The notes under the pieces are model-generated. The model did not search any database. It saw nothing but the letters and a program-made list of their open reading frames with translations, and had not been told where the DNA came from. A DNA stretch of 64,000 bases from Saprospiraceae bacterium. GTDB lineage: Bacteria > Bacteroidota > Bacteroidia > Chitinophagales > Saprospiraceae. The stretch lies in assembly GCA_016714025.1 (NCBI GenBank), contig JADJOB010000002.1, positions 851,501 through 915,500 on the forward strand, in the 5' to 3' direction. Below are positions 53,701-62,700 of this stretch, piece by piece (the first letter of the stretch is position 1; the number at the start of each line of letters is the position of its first letter). The position numbers were made by a program, and so were the translations under genes.

Positions 53701-56700
53701 ATACAGTTACAATAAATGGAGGGGTATTAACCGATTGTCAGATTGGTGTTTTTGCAAATAATTTTGACGGATACGCATCAGATGCATCCTCCAGTCTTTA
53801 TGCAATGACTGGTGTGACGACCACCAATTGCGATACTGCTATATGGGTACGCGATAATATGTTAAACAGCAATGCGGCTACAGTTGCTTTGCAAATTAAT
53901 AATGCCACAAATATTGTCAATGGAACGGGTATTGGTGTTTTATTGGAAGGAGCAGATGCTTCTGTCAGTTTCAATGGTGCAGTTCCAGTAAATTTTAATA
54001 CCTCATTGACAAAATACATCAGTCTGATCTCAAACGGAACCAATGTTCCTGCTGCAGATATCAATGCACAAAATGTTCAGTTTGGAGGGACAAATGGTGC
54101 GGGTTTAACGAATGCGCAGTTATTTGCTGTTGAAGATAAAATAGATCATAAAATTGATTGGAAAGCACTAGGCTTTGTTTCTGTAAAAGCAAATAATGAT
54201 TACGTAACAGATATCAATGCTGGACAATCCGCAACAAATAACGATTACACCAGAATCAGAAATGCAGTTGAACAAGCAGCTAACAATTGGACCGTTAATT
54301 TAAAGGGTAGTTTTGATTGGACAGAATCAAATGCAGCCACCGCTTGGTCATTGGGAAATGATGGTGTAGCTTCTACTTCTGATGATTATTCTATATTAGT
54401 TCCGGCAAATCTCAACGGAGTAACATTTACTGCACCAGAAGGATTAGGCAATGCCTCGATTAATGGACCAGGAGATTTAGCCACCGCAAATCTTGAAGGA
54501 GTATTAATCTTTGATGGAGGCGACAACCAGAATTGGACCATATCCAATATGGAGTTTAAAGAATTTGATTTGGCTATTGGTATGTTTAACGGTGCAGGTG
54601 GTTCCGATGCATTTAATGGAACAACAATTACTAATAATACCTTTAACATTGCAACAGATTTAAATGCTGTTGTTGCACCTGCAGATGTTAATCAAAATAT
54701 TGGAATTCATTATTCTTTTGGAACGAATCAAACAATTTCAAACAATACATTTAATGTACCTGGTGATGGGGTGAGCAACGGTGCGAATTATTCCTCAACC
54801 GTTTGCATGCAATCAAATACCAGTGGAGGTTCCGTTTATGATGGTCTTTCGATCACGGGCAATACAATCAATATTTTGAATGCCCAATCTGCGACACCGC
54901 AAGTTGTATTGGGTATTTGGGAAAATGCACACGGACATTCAAGTAATATTACGGTTAGTAATAATCAGTTTTTAAATTTAGCAGGGGGAAATAATCCGGC
55001 ACTCAATTTACAAAGAGCATTCAGAGTAACATCTCATTCAAGTGGTGCAAGTACGGTTACTTATTCTGGAAATACTGCTAAAGGTGCTAATATCGGTTTC
55101 CAGTGGATTGCAGGAAGTAATTTTAGTGGAGAACAAGCAGTAAAATTGACCAGCAATAATTTGAATGGAAATGAAATTGGTGTTCTTTTACAATCAAATG
55201 GTAAAGCACTCATTACTAACAATGATTTTGATGATGCTACAGATAATACCCTTGATATTCAGGTTCAACTTGGAAGTATCTTAACCACAGGTAATGGAAA
55301 TCAGTTTGCAGGAGAAACATATTATATAGAAAATTTAAGTGCAACGGGATTAAATATTAGCGCTGATCTTTTTGATCAAAGCAATAATTTCCGTCGCACG
55401 GACCGAATTTATGGAGCATTGGATAATGTAGCTTCAGGTTTAATTCGATTCAATGGAGATAATTTATATGTCTCAGCACCAGGGACCGGTAGTTCAGATG
55501 AAACGATCCCTAATGCAATCGCAGCCGCTGCAGCAACTGGTGATGTTATCAACATAGAAACAGGAACCTATGCAAGCGGCGCAGATGCAAGCAGCAAGGA
55601 AGTTACATTTGCACCGGGATCAAGTCCAGGCTGTGTTACATTAAATGGCAACATGGTACTTACAGCAGGAGATGCACTTGCAATGGAAATCAACGGAACG
55701 ATACCATGCACAGATCATGATAAATTTATAGTAAACGGAACAGTAACCTTAGGCGGAGCTAATTTAGTAGTAACGCTTGGCTATGTGCCGGCTAATGGAG
55801 ATCAGATCACCATCATACAAAATGATTTAGCAGACGCAGTCAGCGGACAGTTTGCGCAGGGGAATGTGATCACCGTAAGTGGCTATACTTTTGATATTAA
55901 TTACGCAGGAGGCGATGGCAACGATGTGGTATTAACGAAGTGTGCAGGAGTTACCAATACGAATACAATGGAGAATTTCTGTACGATCCAGGCCGCGATA
56001 GATGATCCACAAACATTGAATGGTCATACATTAACCGTATCACCCGGATTGTTTAATGAAAATGTAATAGTAAATAAAGAATTGACAATCACCGGTGCTG
56101 GCAAAGGAAACAATCCAGCGACAAACACAGTAGTAAAACCATCAAGTTCTTGCAGTGGAGTGGGCTTTACAATTACCGCAGCCAATGTAACCATCCAGAA
56201 CATGTACATTACATCCTTTCAGGATGCAATATTACTCAATGGAGTTGCAAATCCGACACTTAACAATCTAGCATTAATAGATTATTGCAGATACGGTGTA
56301 AACTTCGGAGGAAACAATTCAGATGTTGACATTACGAATACAGATATACAGCGCACGAGTTTATTGGCAGGTACAATCGGAATGCGAATTGGAACAGCAA
56401 ATGCAGTCAATGGTTTATTGATTGACAATTGTACAATAACAGGAAATGCATTGCAGGGGATCGTAAACTTTCAATCAACGACCCCATCTGCATTTGATAA
56501 TATCAATATAAAGAACAGTACGATCAGTAATAACCTACAAAAGGGAATGTACTTTGAAAAATTGAGCAATGCCACGTTTGAAAAGTTGACGATGGATAAT
56601 AATGGTACGGATGCGACCTATGGATTTAATAATGGAATAGACATCAATTTAAAATATACCAGTTATTCAAATATAACAATAAAGGAATGTGATATCACCA

Positions 56701-59700
56701 ATTCAGGATATACAGGAACTGCAACGGATCCACAAAATCCAGCAGCCATTGCAATAAAAGCAAGGGATGATGCAGACTCGTACAATACACAACCAGCGAC
56801 ATTAAACAATGTTAGCATAATAAATAATAGGATAACAGGTCCACAAAATGGAATCCGGATAGGAGAATTTGGAAAGATAAACAACACCCCAACGAATTTA
56901 AAAATAGAAGGAAATGATTTATCCTATGGATATGCAAACAAAGCAATCGTAAGTAGAATCAATAACAATGTAGAAGTTAAATGTAACTGGCATGGTACCA
57001 CCAATCTTGCAACGATATTAGCAACATTTGCACAAGCAGGAACGGGAACGATTGTATTATCAACCGTATTGAATACAGGAGTGGATGCAAGTGGAGCAGT
57101 TGGATTTCAACCTTCAGGAGATTGTGTATGTCCTAATGGAAATTTAGTTACCAATATAAATACGACAGAAACATTCTGTACCATTCAGGCTGCTATTAAT
57201 GATGCGAATACTCATAATGGAGATACACTTTCTGTTGGAGCGGGTACTTATATTGAAAATGTCATTGTAAATAAATCACTGGCTATTTTAGGTCCTAATT
57301 CAGCAATCGACCCATGTACTGGTACACGAGTAACAGAAGCCATTCTTGTTCCTGCTACTGCAAATATTGCTGGTGGAGAAATTATTCATGTAGCAGCTTC
57401 TGATGTTACAATTTCAGGTTTAACTATTGATGGAGACAATACTGCTATTACTTCTGGCTATACAAGTACCAATGGTGCTGACATAGACGCAGCAGAAGGT
57501 GTTACTGTTTATGAAACGGGTGTTAATAATTTATCAGTTACTAACAACATCTTTAAAAATCTCTCCTATTTTGGTGTAACTCTTTATGACTATCCGGCAG
57601 CAGTTCCATCAAGTGGACATCTCATTGCAAACAATAAATTTCAGGATTTTGGTACCTATGATGCAAGCTCTGGCATTCAATACTGGGGTGGAGGTGTATT
57701 ATTGTATAATAACCAATATGCACGAGTAGTGGATAACTGTATGAATAATCTCCGGATAGGTGTTCAAACAGGAAATTTCCATTTGGCAAATCCGGAAGCA
57801 TCAACGTATCAATATATTGGAAATAATACCATGAACGTTAGACGACGGGGTATTTTCCATAATTTATTTTATGGCACTGCTTCGCCGCTTACATTATCTG
57901 ACAATATCATTACTGGTATTGCCAATGCAAATGAATCTGTTTGGGATGGAATTTTAATAGCATCACAAAGTGTTGCTTCTTATGCTATTGACAATTCAAT
58001 AAATGGAATTGCCATAGTTGGAAAACCAACTGAAGGATATGAAGTTTGGAATGTTAAAAATACCAGTCCTGCTGAAATTACAGGAGGGACTGTTAGTAAT
58101 ACCAGCATCGGACTTTTTGTAAACAATTATGAAGGATATGTTTCTGATGCAGGTGATGGTGCCCATGCAATTGTAAGTGGACTGACCATCACGGATTGTC
58201 CAATAGGTGCAAAAATTTCTGACAGCCCTTTAAGCACCCACGCAGCAGTATCTGCAACAATAAAGGATGACACCGAAATCAGCTATACAGGTACTGGAAC
58301 CGGTATTTTGGTTGTCGGAGCAAATGCTTCTGCGAATATTGTAGATAACGATGCATCAATTCATGGATTTGCAATTGGTATCGATGTAGATGCAGGTTCA
58401 GCAACAATAGATCATAATCATATTTATAATAATGGTATTGGAGTTCGTTTTACAAATAATGGAACGGGTACTGTTAAAACAAATAAATTTTACGATGTTT
58501 TACCAAATGGAAAAGACATTCAATCTACTGCTTCTGCAGGTTTGGTAACAGCAACACCTAATAACTGGTTAGCAGGAACAACATACGGTGTCGAAAATTT
58601 ACATGCAACCAATGTAATAGATGCAACTGCTAATTATTGGAATCATCCTACTGGTCCTGGTCCTATTGCCGGAGGCTCAGGTGCTAATCTGACAACCCGT
58701 GTTGAATATTGCCAGTGGCTGGACGATGAGCCAACAATTTATGGTGGAACACCTAATTTGGTTTCTCCAACAGTTACAATAGTTACTACAGATAATAGCG
58801 GTAACACAAGTGATGCAACTATTTGCAATGGGGGTACTGCAACTTTAGATGCAACTACAACAGGAGCATTGTCGTATTCCTGGTCAACCATGGAATCCAC
58901 TGCAAGTATTTCAGTGATGCCGGCAAGTACAACTACATATACAGTAACTGTAAGTTTTGCTGATTGTCAGGTTATCCAAACAAAAACGATTACAGTTAAT
59001 CCATTGCCATCTTGTACAATTACCGGAGCCAATGGACCTGTTTGTCCAAATACTTCAAATGATTATTTGGCACCAGGTGGTTTATCTTATTCCTGGTCTG
59101 TTTCAGGTGCAGCTTCAATTTCAGGAAGTTCATCTTCTCAAACAGTAACTATTGTTGCAAGTTCAAACTGTAATTCAAATTATACAGTGACATTGGTAAC
59201 TACAGATGGAAATTTATGTAGTTCAAGCTGCAGCAAAGTGGTTTCAGTTTTAGATGATCAGGTTCCCATGGTATCGGCGGGTTCAATCAATAGCTGTTAT
59301 CCAACTCAAACTGCAGCAGAAAATGCTGCAATCGCTGCAACAACAGCTTCTGACAATTGTCCTGGTGCCCTTAATTATTCAGTTAGCACATCCGGCACAT
59401 GTTCTGCAGTTATTACTGTAACTGTTACAGATGCGTGTACCAATTCAGCAAGTGTTACATACAATACAAGCATTGACAATACACTACCGACATTTACTTC
59501 TTGTCCATCGAATATTACTATAGATGCAGGAATTGGGGTTTGTGGTAGAAATGTTCATTATACCGATCCTACCGCAACAGACAACTGTCCGGGAACTGTT
59601 ACGATCACTCAGACAGATATGAGTGGTTATGTAAATCATGATTTTTTCCCAGTAGGAACAACAAATCAGTCATTTTTAGCAACAGATGCGTGTGGAAATA

Positions 59701-62700
59701 CAGCAGTATGTAGTTTTACAGTTAAAGTGGTTGATGCTCAGGATCCAATTATAACGGGTTGTCCAGCTAATATTGGACCGCTTAATAATGATCCTGGTCA
59801 GTGCGGTCGTGTAGTCACATGGACAGCACCCACCGCGTCAGATAATTGCCCAGGAGTAAGTTTGATGACAACACACAATCCGGGTTCATTTTTTCCTGTA
59901 GGAACGACTACAGTTACCTATACAGCAACCGATGCCGGAGGTAGAACGAAAACGTGTCAGTTTACTGTAGTAATAGTTGACAATGAAGGACCGGTGATGA
60001 GCTGCGAATCAAATCAAACGATTAGCTTGAATGGTGCGTGTAAATTACTGGTTCCAAATTTATTGGATGGTTCATCAGCAACCGATAATTGTTGTTCAGC
60101 TGGGACATTTACCTGGACTCAGAATCCAACAGCTGGTACCGAACTTGCATCTGGAGAAGGATCAACACATACGGTCACAATAACTGTTTCAGAATGTAAT
60201 GGAAATTCTTCTACCTGTACAGTCGTTTTAACTGGAGATGACACAACACCTCCAGTACCAACATGTGAATTACCACAAACAATCACAGTAAATTCATCTT
60301 GTATTTTAGTAGTTCCTGATTTAACAAATGGAGCCAGTGCATTAGACAATTGCAGTACAACATTCAGCTGGAGTCAAAATCCAGTTATTGGTACTGGATT
60401 AGCATCCGGTGAAGGAACTACCCATACCGTAACCGTTACGGTAAGTGATGGAAATGGAAATTCTGGAACATGTACAGTAATATTAACTGGAGACGATGTT
60501 ACTGCACCAATACCAACTTGTGAACCTCCACAAACTATTTCATTAAATGCAAGCTGTCAACTCGCTGTTCCGGATCTTACAAATGGAGCATCTGCAACAG
60601 ACAATTGCAGCACAACATTTAACTGGAGTCAGAATCCGACAATTGGTAACTTATTGGCATCAGGAGAAGGTACCATGCACACAGTGACAGTAACAGTAAA
60701 TGATGGAAATGGAAATTCTTCAACCTGTACAGTAAAATTAACTGGAGATGATACAACTCCTCCGACCGTTTATTGTCCAGGTCCTCAAACAATAACATTA
60801 AATTCCTTATGTCAAATTTTAGTACCTGACTTAGTAGCAAGTTCATCAGCAAGTGATAATTGTTCGAATTCTTTTAGCTGGAGTCAAAGTCCAGGCGTCG
60901 GTACTTATTTAGCTTCAGGGGAAGGAATGACACATACCATTACAGTTACCGCTGACGATGGAAATGGAAATACTGGTTTTTGTTTAGTTGTATTGACAGG
61001 TGATGATATTACCCCGCCTGTTCCGACTTGCGAGAATGCACAAACAATTGTTTTAGATGCAACATGTAAGCTTGTAGTACCAAACCTAACAAATGATGCA
61101 TCGGCAACGGATAATTGTTCAACAAACTTTACCTGGTCACAAAGTCCTGCAATGGGGACTTCATTGTCTTCTGGAGAAGGAACTATGCATACAATTACAG
61201 TTACAGTTGACGATGGAAATGGAAATAGCTCAACATGTACTGTGAAATTGACAGGAGATGATGCAACACCGCCCGTACCAACCTGTGAAGCACCACAAAC
61301 GGTGTCTCTAAATGCTTTGTGCAGACTTCCTGTACCCAACTTAATTGATGGGGCATCTGCAACCGATAATTGTGCAGCTACATTTACTTGGAGTCAAAAT
61401 CCAACTGCAGGAACAACACTTTCATCTGGAGAAGGAGTTATGCATACCGTTACCATTACAGTAAGCGATGGAAATGGAAATAGCACTACCTGCACGACCA
61501 AACTGACAGGAGATGATGTAACTCCTCCTGTGCCAGTATGTGAATTTGCACAAACAATAAATTTAAATGCATCTTGTCAATTAGCTGTTCCAAACTTAAC
61601 AGATGGCGCATTTGCAGTTGATAATTGTACTTTCAGTTTTAGTTGGACTCAGAATCCAACATTAGGCACCTTGTTGGCATCTGGAGAAGGTGTGATGCAT
61701 ACAGTTACCGTTACAGTAAATGATGGAAATGGCAATACATCTACATGTACTGTTAAATTAACTGGAAATGATGTGACACCTCCGGTTCCAATTTGTGAAA
61801 GTCCTCAAACAATTACTTTAAATTCTGCTTGCAAATTAATTGTTCCAGATCTTACAGATGGGGCAAGTGCTACAGATAATTGTTCGACTGCATTTAGTTG
61901 GACCCAAAATCCAGTTTTAGGTGCTATGTTAAGTTCGGGAGAGGGAACAACGCATACCGTAACAGTAACAGCAAATGACGGAAATGGAAATACGAGTACG
62001 TGCACCGTTGTATTGACTGGTGATGATACTACACCACCCGTTCCAACTTGCGAAAGTCCTCAAACAATCGTTTTAAATTCTAATTGTGAATTGTTGGTTC
62101 CTAATCTTATTGATGGTGCATCTGCAACAGATAATTGTTCCGGATCATTTACTTGGTCACAATCACCAACAAGCGGAAGTTATTTACCTTCTGGCGAAGG
62201 AACAACGCATACGGTTACCGTTACTGTAAGTGATGGAAATGGAAATAGCACAACTTGCACCGTTGTATTAACCGGTGATGATACTACACCACCGGTTCCA
62301 ACTTGTGAAAACCCTCAAACAATTGTATTGAATGCATCTTGTCAACTGCTGGTTCCAAATCTTACAGATAATGTTTCTGCTATGGATAATTGTTCGACAA
62401 GTTTCAACTGGTCTCAATCTCCAACGAGCGGTAGCTTACTGGCTTCTGGTGAAGGAACGACACATACCGTCACGGTTACTGTTTCCGATGGGAATGGAAA
62501 TAGCACTACGTGCACAGTCATATTAACCGGCGATGATGCTACGCCACCGGTTCCATCTTGTGAGGTACCTCAAACGATTGTGTTGAATGCATCCTGTCAA
62601 TTGATGGTACCAAATCTTACTGATAATGTATCCGCCACGGACAATTGTTCAACATCGTTTAACTGGAGTCAATCTCCAACGAGTGGAACTTTATTAGCAT

